This document shows, in pieces, positions 18,146 through 26,731 of a DNA stretch of 64,000 bases. The DNA is from Arthrobacter sp. StoSoilB20 (GTDB taxonomy: Bacteria > Actinomycetota > Actinomycetes > Actinomycetales > Micrococcaceae). The notes under the pieces were generated by a model that did not search any database, had not been told where the DNA came from, and saw nothing but the letters and a program-made list of their open reading frames with translations. Numbering within the stretch: the stretch's first letter is position 1; each line of letters begins with the position of its first letter. Location of the stretch: positions 558,001 to 622,000 of the forward strand of contig NZ_AP024651.1 of assembly GCF_019977295.1 (NCBI RefSeq), read 5' to 3'. The translations under genes were made by a program, and so were the position numbers.

Positions 18146-18289
18146 ATGACCTGGCAATTTTGCGACAACGATTACTGCCCCGGGAGCTGGCACTGGACTG
18201 ACCTGACGGGAAGTCCGGAGGCCTGCCGTGGTTCTGATGAACACGGGGCCGCTAAGCAGGGGCCCGTCCGCATCTACTTCGCGGCGTAG
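18146..18289 (+). CDS. Possible small cysteine-containing protein
   Basis: A 47-residue reading frame starts at ATG 18146 after a GAGGGA ribosome site and ends 16 bases inside the convergent tenA gene. The product has three cysteines (FCDND, YCPGSWHW, ACRGS) and is rich in Trp and His, but matches no family I know. The good ribosome site supports it; short length and overlap argue against. Confidence 0.35.
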   Translation: MTWQFCDNDYCPGSWHWTDLTGSPEACRGSDEHGAAKQGPVRIYFAA

Positions 18290-18945
18290 GCCTCGTCCGG
18301 GACAAGCGCAGCGTCGAAGAACGCCCGCTCCAGCCGCACGGCCTCGGCGAAGACCACGGCAACGCGTTGCCGCTCCTGCGGGCGTGAAGGCTCGACGGCG
18401 TCGAACTCGTCTCGCAGCCACGTCACCCACGCGTTGTACTCAGGGTTGTTGTGGAGCCGGATCCATTCGGAGTGCTTGGGTTCGGAGGGCCACTGCGCGG
18501 GACCTCCGGCGCGGCCGGCCCACTCTCCGTAAAGCCACTCAGCGACCAGCAGCACAGCGAGGACCTCTGGGTAGGAGCGGCTCGCCAGGGCTTCCCGCAT
18601 GAGGGCGTCGAAGGCCTGGGTGGCACTTCCGAGGGCAGGCGATGTCCGCTCCGTTTCCGGGACGTCCAGTTCATCGAAGCAGTCCTGGAAATACGTGTTC
18701 TCGTCAGAGGCGAAAGCCCCCAGAACCCGGGCAAACACCAGGCGTGAAGGGAGCGAAGGTGCTGAGGCAACGGCCTGTCCCAGCAGGGCGGTGAAGGCAT
18801 CGCAGAACTGGTAATCCTGCACCAGGTACTGGCGCAGCCGCTCATCAGGAAGGGATCCGTCCAGCAGCTGGTCCACGAACGGATGGTTCACTGCTGCGTC
18901 CCAATCAATGGCCGACTGGTTCCTGAGTTCTTCGGCAAAGCCCAC
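18274..18945 (-). CDS. TenA-family protein, probable thiamin-salvage hydrolase (Cys-less)
   Basis: TenA proteins are all-helical enzymes that hydrolyse aminopyrimidines or thiamin. The 223-residue product shows HPFVDQLLDGSLPDERLRQYLVQDYQF at the start of the fold and PEVLAVLLVAEWLYGEWA at the active-site helix. In classical TenA this helix carries the catalytic Cys (as PCxWxY); here the position is Ala followed by Glu, as in the TenA_E subclass. GTG 18945 was chosen because AGGAGG lies seven bases upstream. No thi genes are adjacent, and I see no TPP riboswitch upstream. Confidence 0.85.
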   Translation of the reverse strand: MGFAEELRNQSAIDWDAAVNHPFVDQLLDGSLPDERLRQYLVQDYQFCDAFTALLGQAVASAPSLPSRLVFARVLGAFASDENTYFQDCFDELDVPETERTSPALGSATQAFDALMREALASRSYPEVLAVLLVAEWLYGEWAGRAGGPAQWPSEPKHSEWIRLHNNPEYNAWVTWLRDEFDAVEPSRPQERQRVAVVFAEAVRLERAFFDAALVPDEAYAAK

Positions 18946-19051
18946 GATGTTTCCTCCTGAAGTGTCAGCATCGGAGCCTAGCAGCGTGCCGTGGATTGGA
19001 AGCGAACATGACGCTCTGGTGCCGCTTAGGTGGCCGGCGTAGGCTCTGGCC

Positions 19052-19927
19052 ATGATGAACGAGCACGCATCAAAGACGATCGTGGTTGGCTATGACGGCT
19101 CTGAGGAGGCCAACCGGGCGGTCCGGTGGGCGGCCGGGCATGCGGTCTTGCGGGGTTGTTCGCTGCAGATTGTGCACTGCTCGCTGTGGGTACTGCTGTC
19201 CCAGAACCGGGGCCCGGTCCCTGGAGTGGCCGACAGCGGATTGGAACGCGCGGCGCACAAAGTCCTGGAGGAAGGGGTGGCCCTGGCCAAGGAGACCGTC
19301 CCCGAACTGGATGTTCGCGGCACCTTGCTGCACGGGATGCCCCGCGATCATCTGGTCCACGTTTCAGCCGGGGCTGCGATGTTGGTGCTCGGAAGCCGGG
19401 GCCTTGGCGGATTCATGGGCTTGCTGGTGGGGTCCGTGAGTTTGGAAATGGCGGCAACCGCCGAATGCCCGGTGGCTGTGATCCGCGCCGACGACCATCC
19501 CGACGGTCCCGTCCTGCTGGCGGTGGATGAGACAGGTTCGCCGGCAGCACTCGAGGACGCATGCCTGTTTGCGGCAGCAACAGGTGCCGAACTCATGATC
19601 GTCCACGTGCTGCACGAGCCCGAGGGCTACAGGCGGTTGCGCGAGCCCGTGGAGGCTTACCCGGACGCTGAAGCGATGCTCGACTCCGTGCTGAGCCATG
19701 CCCGGCACAAAGCCCCCGGGATCGCAGTGTCCGGCGAGTTGCTGGTGGACTCATCCTTCTCCCGTGCCGTGGTCAAAGCTTCACAAGGTGCTCGGCTCAC
19801 GGTGGTGGGGACCAAAGGACATGGCCTCATCAAAGGCACCATCGGCTCAACCGCCCACGCTGTGCTCCACCACGCCCACAGTCCCGTGCTGGTTTCACGC
19901 CGCAAAGCCGCCTCCGAGGAGACGTAA
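19052..19927 (+). CDS. Tandem universal stress protein
   Basis: This 291-residue protein has two Usp domains (about 8-145 and 155-285). Each has the ATP-binding signature: GSRGLGGFMGLLVGSVS in the first and GTKGHGLIKGTIGSTAHAV in the second, fitting G-2x-G-9x-G(S/T). Such double-domain proteins are common in actinobacteria and act in dormancy, hypoxia or stress. It is divergent from tenA. ATG 19052 and 19055 are equally possible starts. Confidence 0.93.
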   Translation: MMNEHASKTIVVGYDGSEEANRAVRWAAGHAVLRGCSLQIVHCSLWVLLSQNRGPVPGVADSGLERAAHKVLEEGVALAKETVPELDVRGTLLHGMPRDHLVHVSAGAAMLVLGSRGLGGFMGLLVGSVSLEMAATAECPVAVIRADDHPDGPVLLAVDETGSPAALEDACLFAAATGAELMIVHVLHEPEGYRRLREPVEAYPDAEAMLDSVLSHARHKAPGIAVSGELLVDSSFSRAVVKASQGARLTVVGTKGHGLIKGTIGSTAHAVLHHAHSPVLVSRRKAASEET

Positions 19928-19965
19928 CCATTCTTTCCGGCGTTGTCGTGGTGGAGGCCCTCGCA

Positions 19966-19976
19966 GGGACTCCCTC
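19966..19976. promoter_or_regulatory. Candidate XRE-regulator operator (own promoter)
   Basis: GGGACTCCCTC occurs 21 bases before the XRE regulator start and again, exactly, at 22827-22837 upstream of the MFS exporter, where its inverted copy also lies. A shared 11-mer in both promoters suggests one regulator acting on both. Confidence 0.6.
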
Positions 19977-19997
19977 CCATGAAAGACCCGCCCTAGC

Positions 19998-20903
19998 ATG
20001 GAGGGCATGGACAACAGGGCAGAAGTACGCGAATTCCTGATTTCCCGGCGGGCACAGGTGGCACCGGAACAGGTTGGCTTGCCCACCGGATCCAACCGTC
20101 GGGTCAAGGGATTGCGTCGCAGCGAAGTTGCCACGCTTGCAGGTCTGAGCGTGGAGTATTACACGCGTTTGGAGCGCGGCGCCATCAGCGGAGCTTCGCC
20201 GCAAGTACTGGAGAGCCTGGCCAGGGCACTGAACCTGGACGACGCCGAGCGGGCGCACCTGTTCGATCTCGCCCACGCCGCCAGTCCCGTAGCGCGGCCC
20301 CCGAGGCGCCGGAACTCCACGTCCTATGTTCCCCACCAGAGCCTGCAATGGGCACTGGACGCCGTCACGGCCGGCCCCGCCTTCGTCAGGAACGGCCGGA
20401 TGGATCTGCTTGCTGTTAACCCCTTGGCCCGGGCGTTCTATAAGGACTGCTACGACATGCCCGGCCAGTCACCCAACATCGCCAGGTTCACCTTCCTCGA
20501 CCAGCGTGCCCATCAGTTCTATCCGGTCTGGGACGCCTTCGCCGAGGTCACCGTTTCCATCCTGCGCACTGAGGCTGGCCGCGACCCGCACAACAAAGAA
20601 CTTCACGATCTCATTGGCGAGCTCAGCACCCGCAGCGAGGAATTCCGCACCCGCTGGGGCGCCCACAACGTCCGCCATCACGGCACCGGGTTCAAGACGT
20701 TCAACCACCCGGTTGTCGGCGAGATGACGCTAGCGTTTGAGGGCCTGGAGATGGCAGCAGAACCTGGACTGACCCTCACCATCTACGCGGCGGAACCCGG
20801 ATCGCCGTCGGCCGAGCGCCTGCAACTGTTGGCATCATGGGCAGCCAGCGAATACGGGCAAGGCGCCCACCCGGCGTCGGAAAAGACGCGGACGGACAGC
20901 TGA
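19998..20903 (+). CDS. XRE-family regulator with MmyB-like ligand domain
   Basis: The 301-residue product has an N-terminal helix-turn-helix (LRRSEVATLAGLSVEYYTRLERG) and a C-terminal MmyB-like PAS-type domain (about residues 110-285) that in relatives binds a fatty-acid-like ligand. These regulators usually repress a nearby transporter or dehydrogenase. Here an MFS-lipoprotein pair lies just downstream in convergent orientation and shares the operator 11-mer. ATG 19998 has no good ribosome site, and ATG 20007 lies one base after GGAGGG, so the exact start, or a leaderless transcript, is open. Confidence 0.9.
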   Translation: MEGMDNRAEVREFLISRRAQVAPEQVGLPTGSNRRVKGLRRSEVATLAGLSVEYYTRLERGAISGASPQVLESLARALNLDDAERAHLFDLAHAASPVARPPRRRNSTSYVPHQSLQWALDAVTAGPAFVRNGRMDLLAVNPLARAFYKDCYDMPGQSPNIARFTFLDQRAHQFYPVWDAFAEVTVSILRTEAGRDPHNKELHDLIGELSTRSEEFRTRWGAHNVRHHGTGFKTFNHPVVGEMTLAFEGLEMAAEPGLTLTIYAAEPGSPSAERLQLLASWAASEYGQGAHPASEKTRTDS

Positions 20904-20915
20904 CCGCCGGACAGC

Positions 20916-20960
20916 GTGCGACGGCGGTGCGTGCGACGGCGGTGCGTGCGACGGCGGTGC
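20916..20960. repeat. Three perfect 15-bp tandem repeats
   Basis: GTGCGACGGCGGTGC occurs three times without a mismatch in the gap between the convergent XRE regulator and lipoprotein genes. Perfect identity suggests recent slippage. Confidence 0.9.
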
Positions 20961-21000
20961 TGCCGCCCCGCGCTGCTGCAGGCTGCGGTGCCTGCGAGGG

Positions 21001-21573
21001 TCAGCGCACGACTTCCACGTGCACTTCCTGGCCCTCAAAACGCGCGAGCTCTTGCGGGGTGGCGTCGTAGCGTCCCAGGTGCACGGTTTGGTCCGAGAAT
21101 TCGATGCCCGATGCGTTGTAGTAGAAACCCAGGTTTCCCCAAGGGATGAAGTAGATGAGGTCGCCGTCCCCGGGGTCGGATCCGGGTGAGCCTTCGTGGC
21201 GGAGAGGCCTGGGCAGGTCGGCGATCTTCTCCCGGCCGGCGAACTCTTCCATGGTGAGGGTGAGGGGCAGCATGCTCAGGAAGTCCCGGGTGGCGGGGCT
21301 GTCCTCGTCGATGGTCACATTCAGTGTTTCTGAATGGGTGCTGAAGCGGACCACGGTACCTGCCACGCTGTCCACGGCGGTGGTGGGTGACTTCCAGGGT
21401 CCTGATGTCCCTGCGGTGGTGGCTGTTTCCCGGGGTCGTGCTGTCCCATCGTCTGGTCGCGGAGCTGGCCCGTCCTTTGGTGCCGGGCTGCAACCGGGCA
21501 GTGCCAGAAGCAGGGCAAGGGCAAATGTAACCGTTATTGCCGGCACCTGCAGCCCAGGAATGGAGCGCCTCAT
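21001..21573 (-). CDS. Lipoprotein with cyclophilin-like domain
   Basis: This 190-residue protein has a signal peptide ending in a lipobox (LALPGCS), a Pro/Thr-rich spacer and a cyclophilin-like beta-barrel domain (about residues 70-190). Recognisable segments are DFLSMLPLTLTMEEFAGREK, GDLIYFIPWGNLGFYYN and VHLGRYD, as in the Cyclophil_like2 family. Its start overlaps the stop of the MFS gene (ATGA), so the two are coupled. It may be a surface partner of the exporter or a separate folding factor; the role is unknown. Confidence 0.85.
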   Translation of the reverse strand: MRRSIPGLQVPAITVTFALALLLALPGCSPAPKDGPAPRPDDGTARPRETATTAGTSGPWKSPTTAVDSVAGTVVRFSTHSETLNVTIDEDSPATRDFLSMLPLTLTMEEFAGREKIADLPRPLRHEGSPGSDPGDGDLIYFIPWGNLGFYYNASGIEFSDQTVHLGRYDATPQELARFEGQEVHVEVVR

Positions 21574-22766
21574 GCCGAATCACCTGCCTTTCGATCCTTG
21601 AGCATCAGCAAGGTAAGGGGCACTAAGTACAGTGCGGCGATCACTGTTCCCACCACCACAGGACCTGTGACACCAAGCGCCGACTCCAAGGCGTAACCAG
21701 CGATCCACGAGCCCACTGCCGTACCGAAGTTGAATGCTGAGGTGCTCAACGCCGACGCCAAAGTCGGTGCGTTGCCTGCATAACCAACGGCTTTGCTGAT
21801 CAGGATCGGATTGGTAGCCATGCCGAAAAGCCCCAGCAGGAAGATCAGCACCACGGTGACCAGCGCGTAGCGGGAGAACAGTGCAAGGGCACCCAGCACC
21901 AGGAATGTCATGCCGGCCGGGATGAAGAGCGCCGGATAGGGGTGGCGGGCGCCGAAGCGGCCTCCCAAATTCGAGCCTATGAACGCCCCGACGCCGTAGG
22001 CCACCAGCACCAATGGCACCACGGTAGCGGCAAGTCCGGTATTTACCGTCAGCAGGGGAGCGATGAAGCTGTAAGCGGCCAAGGACGATCCGCACACGAT
22101 TGCGCAGCCTGCCAGGACAAGCCAGACCCGGGCATCACGCATGCTGGCAAGCTCGGCCCGCACTGACGGAGCAGCGCCGGATTCCGGGGTGACCGGGACC
22201 AGCCGGTACACCACACCGGAGGCCGCCAGCGCGAGGACAGCCAACGCCCAAAACGGCCCCCGCCAGCCCACCACCTGCCCGGCAAACGATCCAAGGGGTA
22301 CACCCACCACGTTGGCGAGCATGCCGCCGCCGAGGACAACGCCCAGCGCCCGGGACGCTGAAGCCGCACCCGCCGCTTTGGCACCCACGACGGCGGCTAC
22401 CGCCCAGAATGCGCCAGTCGCCAAAGCAGTGAGGAAACGTGCGCCAAGAATGAGCGTGAAATCGGAGGTTAGCGCCACAATGACGTGGCCCACGGCGAAG
22501 ACCACCAGTGCCAAGCTCAGGGTCAGGCGGCGCGGCAGCTTCAAGGTCAGGATGGACATGGTGGGTGTTCCCACGATCATCCCCACCGCGAAGACCGTGA
22601 TCATGAGGCCCGCATCGGCTACGGACGTGCCAAGATCAGTGGCGATCTCCGGCAGGATGCCCGCAACAATGAACTCGGTGGTTCCCATCAGGAACACGCC
22701 CGCCGCCAGAACGTAGGTCACTAGGGGCAAGCGCCGGGTCTTGGTACTGGGGAGAGTTGTGGTCAT
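21570..22766 (-). CDS. MFS efflux transporter (DHA1/Cmx-like)
   Basis: This 398-residue transporter has twelve predicted membrane helices. The early motif GTTEFIVAGILPEIATDL and the motif-C-like segment GGGMLANVVGVPLGSFAGQ are typical of DHA1 drug:proton antiporters such as chloramphenicol or arabinose-type exporters. It is the first gene of a two-gene operon with the lipoprotein. The promoter carries the GGGAGTCCC-type inverted repeat, so the nearby XRE regulator probably controls it. The substrate cannot be told from sequence. Confidence 0.92.
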   Translation of the reverse strand: MTTTLPSTKTRRLPLVTYVLAAGVFLMGTTEFIVAGILPEIATDLGTSVADAGLMITVFAVGMIVGTPTMSILTLKLPRRLTLSLALVVFAVGHVIVALTSDFTLILGARFLTALATGAFWAVAAVVGAKAAGAASASRALGVVLGGGMLANVVGVPLGSFAGQVVGWRGPFWALAVLALAASGVVYRLVPVTPESGAAPSVRAELASMRDARVWLVLAGCAIVCGSSLAAYSFIAPLLTVNTGLAATVVPLVLVAYGVGAFIGSNLGGRFGARHPYPALFIPAGMTFLVLGALALFSRYALVTVVLIFLLGLFGMATNPILISKAVGYAGNAPTLASALSTSAFNFGTAVGSWIAGYALESALGVTGPVVVGTVIAALYLVPLTLLMLKDRKAGDSA

Positions 22767-22795
22767 GACTCCAGAACATCAGGTTTTCTAAGCGG

Positions 22796-22837
22796 GAGGG
22801 AGTCCCGCTTAAGGGAGGTCCTCCGAGGGACTCCCTC
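22796..22837. promoter_or_regulatory. Inverted-repeat operator upstream of the MFS gene
   Basis: GAGGGAGTCCC (22796-22806) and its exact inverse GGGACTCCCTC (22827-22837) flank a 20-base centre that itself contains GGAGGTCCTCC. The element starts 30 bases from the MFS start codon. One arm is repeated at the XRE regulator promoter. Confidence 0.7.
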
Positions 22838-22912
22838 ACCTCGGGCCACTGAATTGGGCTCCGCCTGGATCACCGACGTTATTTTGTCGGTGCCTGCTGC
22901 CAGAGTTAGGGC

Positions 22913-24319
22913 ATGGAGCGAATTGGGGAGAATCGAGCGGCCGCCGGGGTGGCGGGTCCGCTTGCTGCTGCCACGCCCGCCCACTCTCTGGGCGGAGTTC
23001 CGCCCAGCCCAGTTCAGCCCGACACTGCACCCGCCACCACCGTTAGCAGTGACCTGATTGAACAGTTACGGGTCCTGGAGGAGATGAAGTCTGCCATCTC
23101 GGCTTTGCAGGCGCGGATAGCCGTGGCCTTTGATCTCACCCAGCGTGCCGAGCAAGCCGAGGCAGGCGTCCCTGCGGCCGAGCGTGGACAAGGCGTGGGA
23201 GCCCAGGTTGCGTTGGCACGGCGCGAGTCACCGAACCGTGGGTCGCGTCTCCTGGGCTTGGCAAAAGCCCTTGTCACCGAGATGCCCCGCACCTTGGCGG
23301 CCCTGAAATCGGGGAACTTGAATGAATGGCGCGCCACGCTTCTTGTTAAGGAGACGGCCTGCCTGTCTGTCGAGGACCGTTGTGCGGTGGACGAGGAGCT
23401 CGCCCCCGATACCGGGACCTTTGACGGCAAGGGCGATAAAGCGATCATTGCCGCCGCGAAAGCTGCCGCATATCGACGGGATCCGCGGTCAGTGGTCGGG
23501 CGGGCCAGCCGTGCTGCGGCCGAGCGGACCGTCAGCCTCCGACCAGCCCCGGACACTATGACATACCTGACGGCCTTGCTTCCGGTAGCCCAGGGCGTAG
23601 CGGTCTACGCCGCATTGACTCGAGCGGCTGATTCTGCCCGTTCCAGTGGGGATACCCGGGGTCGGGGCCAGTTCATGGCCGACACCCTCACCGCACGCAT
23701 TACGGGCACCCCGGGCGGGATTTCGGGGATCAACCTGGACCTCGTCATGACTGACCGCACCCTTTTCCAAGGCGACAGCGAACCAGCCCGGCTCAAGGGC
23801 TACGGAATCGTCCCCGCTGAATGGGGAAGGGAACTGCTCGCGTTGGGGCAAGCCTCAGCAGCCGTGGGTCAGGCGGGCGCGAACCCAGCCTCTAGAGCAG
23901 GGCAAGCCGCACCTCTGGGTCCCGCGGCAGGGCTGAACGCAGAGTTCACCGTATGGCTTCGTCGGCTCTACACCGCGCCGGGCACAGGGGAACTGCTCGC
24001 TACCGATTCCAAGGCCCGGCTCTTCACGGGTGGGCTTCGGCGCTTCATTGAAACCCGCGACGATAGTTGCCGGACTCCTTATTGCGATGCGCCCATACGG
24101 CATATTGACCATGTGGTTCCGTGGCGTTCCGGAGGAGGGACCAGCCTGGCTAACGGCGCCGGTCTATGCGAAGCGTGCAACCACACCAAGGAAAACGCCG
24201 GTTGGAGCACCAAGGTCATGCCCGGGGACGTTCACGCCCTGGAAATCAGCACCCCTACCGGTCACACATACCAATCAAAGGCTCCACCACTGCCCGGCCA
24301 CCATCCCTCCAGAACGTAG
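22913..24319 (+). CDS. DUF222 / HNH endonuclease-domain protein (13E12-type)
   Basis: This 468-residue protein has an N-terminal helical DUF222 region (about 45-330) and a C-terminal HNH motif: [38 protein letters not shown]. Such genes occur in many copies in actinobacterial genomes; their role is unknown, and they are often mistaken for mobile-element genes. The N-terminal 40 residues are low-complexity, so a later start is possible. No terminal repeats flank it. Confidence 0.85.
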   Translation: MERIGENRAAAGVAGPLAAATPAHSLGGVPPSPVQPDTAPATTVSSDLIEQLRVLEEMKSAISALQARIAVAFDLTQRAEQAEAGVPAAERGQGVGAQVALARRESPNRGSRLLGLAKALVTEMPRTLAALKSGNLNEWRATLLVKETACLSVEDRCAVDEELAPDTGTFDGKGDKAIIAAAKAAAYRRDPRSVVGRASRAAAERTVSLRPAPDTMTYLTALLPVAQGVAVYAALTRAADSARSSGDTRGRGQFMADTLTARITGTPGGISGINLDLVMTDRTLFQGDSEPARLKGYGIVPAEWGRELLALGQASAAVGQAGANPASRAGQAAPLGPAAGLNAEFTVWLRRLYTAPGTGELLATDSKARLFTGGLRRFIETRDDSCRTPYCDAPIRHIDHVVPWRSGGGTSLANGAGLCEACNHTKENAGWSTKVMPGDVHALEISTPTGHTYQSKAPPLPGHHPSRT

Positions 24320-24332
24320 ACAGGCGTAAGCC

Positions 24333-24842
24333 CTATTCCTCGGTGAAATCTCCGGCGTCCCTCCGGAAGCTGCCCAGCACGCGGATGAGGTGGTCCACGT
24401 CGTCGGGCCCGAATCCCGACTGTCCGAAGACCTCGGCGTTGAGGGCCGCCGTCGCTTTTTTGGCGAGCGTTCGGCCTTCAGGAGTGAGCTCGATCAGGGT
24501 GGTGCGCCCATCGGTGGGGTGCGGTGACCGGGCAACCAGGGCTGCCTTTTCCAAGCGGTCGACGGCGTTGGTCACCGAGGTGGGATGCACCTGCAGGAGC
24601 GCGCTGGCTTTGTTCATGGGCAGCGCGCCGCTACGGGCGAAACTCAGGAGTGCGAGCAGTTCGTAGCGTGCAAAGGTCAGCCCGAACGGCTTAAGGACCG
24701 TCTCAATACGCGCAAGCAGGATCTGCTGGGTCCGCATGATGGCGGTAATGGCGGCCATGGGCGCGGCGACATCACCCCAGCCATGCCGTTCCCAGTTGCG
24801 TTGGGCATCGGCGATGGGGTCGCGGGGGAGTGGCGTGCCCAT
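24333..24842 (-). CDS. MarR-family regulator
   Basis: This is a 169-residue winged-helix regulator with FGLTFARYELLALLSFA, the recognition region MNKASALLQVHPTSVTNAVDRLE and the wing SPHPTDGRTTLIELT. It lies 36 bases downstream of the acyl-CoA ligase gene in the same direction, so it is probably cotranscribed and may respond to an aromatic or acyl ligand. No operator could be assigned by eye. Confidence 0.92.
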   Translation of the reverse strand: MGTPLPRDPIADAQRNWERHGWGDVAAPMAAITAIMRTQQILLARIETVLKPFGLTFARYELLALLSFARSGALPMNKASALLQVHPTSVTNAVDRLEKAALVARSPHPTDGRTTLIELTPEGRTLAKKATAALNAEVFGQSGFGPDDVDHLIRVLGSFRRDAGDFTEE

Positions 24843-24878
24843 GGGCCTCCTTTGTTTGCTTGCTTGGCCTACTGTTGG

Positions 24879-26597
24879 CTAGTCTTTCAGATTCGGGAAC
24901 TCTTCCTCGGTGTATTCCACGCCCAAACCAGCGGGCAATGGACCATCGCCATGCCGGGCGACTTCCGTCCCGCGCAGTTCAACACGCCTGATCTTGCCCG
25001 AAATGGTCTTGGGCAGCTCGCCGAACTCCAGGCGGCGGATGCGCTTGAACGGTGCCAGATGCTCGCGGCAGTACTTCAAAATGTCCTCCGCAACAGCCGG
25101 TCCGGCTTCATATCCGGCGGCCAACACCACAAAGGCCTTAGGCACCGACAGCTTCACGGCATCTGGTGAAGGCACGACGGCGGCCTCCGCCACTGCGGGG
25201 TGTTCGATCAGGACGCTCTCGAGTTCAAAAGGCGACAAACGGTAATCGGAGGACTTGAAGACATCGTCATCCCGGCCGACGTAGGTGATGACGCCGTCGG
25301 AATCACGGCTCGCCATGTCCCCGGTGTGATAGTAGCCATCGCGGAAGGCCTCGGCCGTTTTGGCTTCGTCGCCGAAGTAGCTTTTCATGAGTCCCACGGG
25401 CCGGGGGTCCAAGCGCAAGCAGAGTTCGCCGTCGTCGGCTTCCTGTCCGGTGAGCAGGTCCACCAGAACGACGTCGTACCCTGGCAGCGGCCGTCCCATG
25501 GAGCCGATCTTCACCGGCTGGGCAGGGGTGTTGGCGATCTGGACGGTGGATTCAGTCTGGCCGAAGCCGTCGCGGATGGTGACGCCCCAGGCTTCCTCCA
25601 CTTGGCCGATGACCTCGGCGTTGAGCGGTTCGCCGGCCGAAACCACTTTTGACGGCGGGCTGGTGAGCTGCGTGAGGTCGGCCTGGATGAGCATGCGCCA
25701 CACTGTGGGCGGGGCGCAGAAGCTGGTGACTCCTTCCCGGCCCATCTGGTCCATCAGTGCGGCGGCGTCGAAGCGCTGGTAGTTGTAGATGAAGACGGTA
25801 GCCTCGGCGATCCAGGGGGTGAAGACGTTGGACCAGGCGTGCTTGGCCCAGCCGGGCGAGGCGACGTTGAGGTGGACGTCGCCGGGTTCCAGGCCGATCC
25901 AGTACATGGTGGACAGGTGGCCCACGGGGTAGGAGGTGTGGGTGTGCTCCACCAGTTTGGCCCGGGAGGTGGTGCCGGACGTGAAGTAGAGCAGGAGGGT
26001 CTCGTCGGCTTTGGTGGGGGCGTCGGGCGTAAAGTCCGTGCCGGCGTCGTTCGAGTCTGAGTACTGCATGGCGTCCGCATTGGCGCGCTCGGAACCGACC
26101 TCAATCAGGGTGTATTTACCCTCGACGTCGGCAAACTTGCCGATGTTGGCGCTTCCTACGGTCACCCAGGCAGCCCCTCCACGCTCCACGCGGTCCTGGA
26201 GATCGCGGGCGCCCATGAGGGTGGTGGTGGGGATCATGACGATACCCAGCTTGATGCCGGCGAGCATGAGTTCCCAGAGTTCCACCTGATTGCCGAGCAT
26301 GATGATCATGTGGTCGCCACGCTGGACGCCTTGGCCGCGCAGCCAGTTGGCCACTTGTGAAGACCTGCGCGAGAGGTCCTTGAAAGTGCGGCGGATGGAG
26401 CTGCCGTCCTGTTCCACGATCACCAGGGCCGGCTGTTCGCCCCGGGCCGGGTCCGCCGCGATGTGATCGAACCAGTCGAGGGCGAAGTTGAACGCCTCAA
26501 AGCGGGGCCATTGGAACCCGGCGTGCGCCTGCTTGTAGTCCTCGCGTAGTTCCAGCAGCCGGTCGCGGGCCGCACGGAAGTCTTCTGTGACTGTCAT
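24879..26597 (-). CDS. AMP-forming acyl-CoA synthetase
   Basis: This adenylate-forming ligase of 572 residues activates a carboxylic acid to its CoA thioester. The P-loop-like motif is YFTSGTTSRAKLVEHTH, the A5-type segment is RDGFGQTE, the hinge region YVGRDDDVFKSSDYRLSPFELE, and the C-terminal catalytic lysine is in LPKTISGKIRRVELR. ATG 26597 follows GAAAGG; upstream in-frame codons belong to the divergent promoter. Similarity is to medium-chain and aromatic acid ligases; the substrate is not resolved. It is divergent from an acyl-CoA dehydrogenase. Confidence 0.9.
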   Translation of the reverse strand: MTVTEDFRAARDRLLELREDYKQAHAGFQWPRFEAFNFALDWFDHIAADPARGEQPALVIVEQDGSSIRRTFKDLSRRSSQVANWLRGQGVQRGDHMIIMLGNQVELWELMLAGIKLGIVMIPTTTLMGARDLQDRVERGGAAWVTVGSANIGKFADVEGKYTLIEVGSERANADAMQYSDSNDAGTDFTPDAPTKADETLLLYFTSGTTSRAKLVEHTHTSYPVGHLSTMYWIGLEPGDVHLNVASPGWAKHAWSNVFTPWIAEATVFIYNYQRFDAAALMDQMGREGVTSFCAPPTVWRMLIQADLTQLTSPPSKVVSAGEPLNAEVIGQVEEAWGVTIRDGFGQTESTVQIANTPAQPVKIGSMGRPLPGYDVVLVDLLTGQEADDGELCLRLDPRPVGLMKSYFGDEAKTAEAFRDGYYHTGDMASRDSDGVITYVGRDDDVFKSSDYRLSPFELESVLIEHPAVAEAAVVPSPDAVKLSVPKAFVVLAAGYEAGPAVAEDILKYCREHLAPFKRIRRLEFGELPKTISGKIRRVELRGTEVARHGDGPLPAGLGVEYTEEEFPNLKD

Positions 26598-26731
26598 AGT
26601 CCGCCTTTCGCCTTCGGGTAATGCCGGCACCCTTGCCTCAGCACCCCGCCTAGTGATCCACATCACCTTGCAATATACTAGGACATCCAAGGGTTTGGAA
26701 GAGCCTGCGCGGGACATGACGAAGGGGTCAA

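Noticed and set aside
18946..19051. TPP riboswitch before tenA
   Set aside because: The leader is short and I could not find the conserved TPP-aptamer core motifs.
20916..20960. Short-repeat CRISPR or att site
   Set aside because: Only a 45-bp tandem run without spacers, integrase or target tRNA.
22913..24319. Mobile element or homing endonuclease for the DUF222-HNH gene
   Set aside because: No terminal repeats, target duplication or intron structure; such genes are common chromosomal paralogues in actinobacteria.
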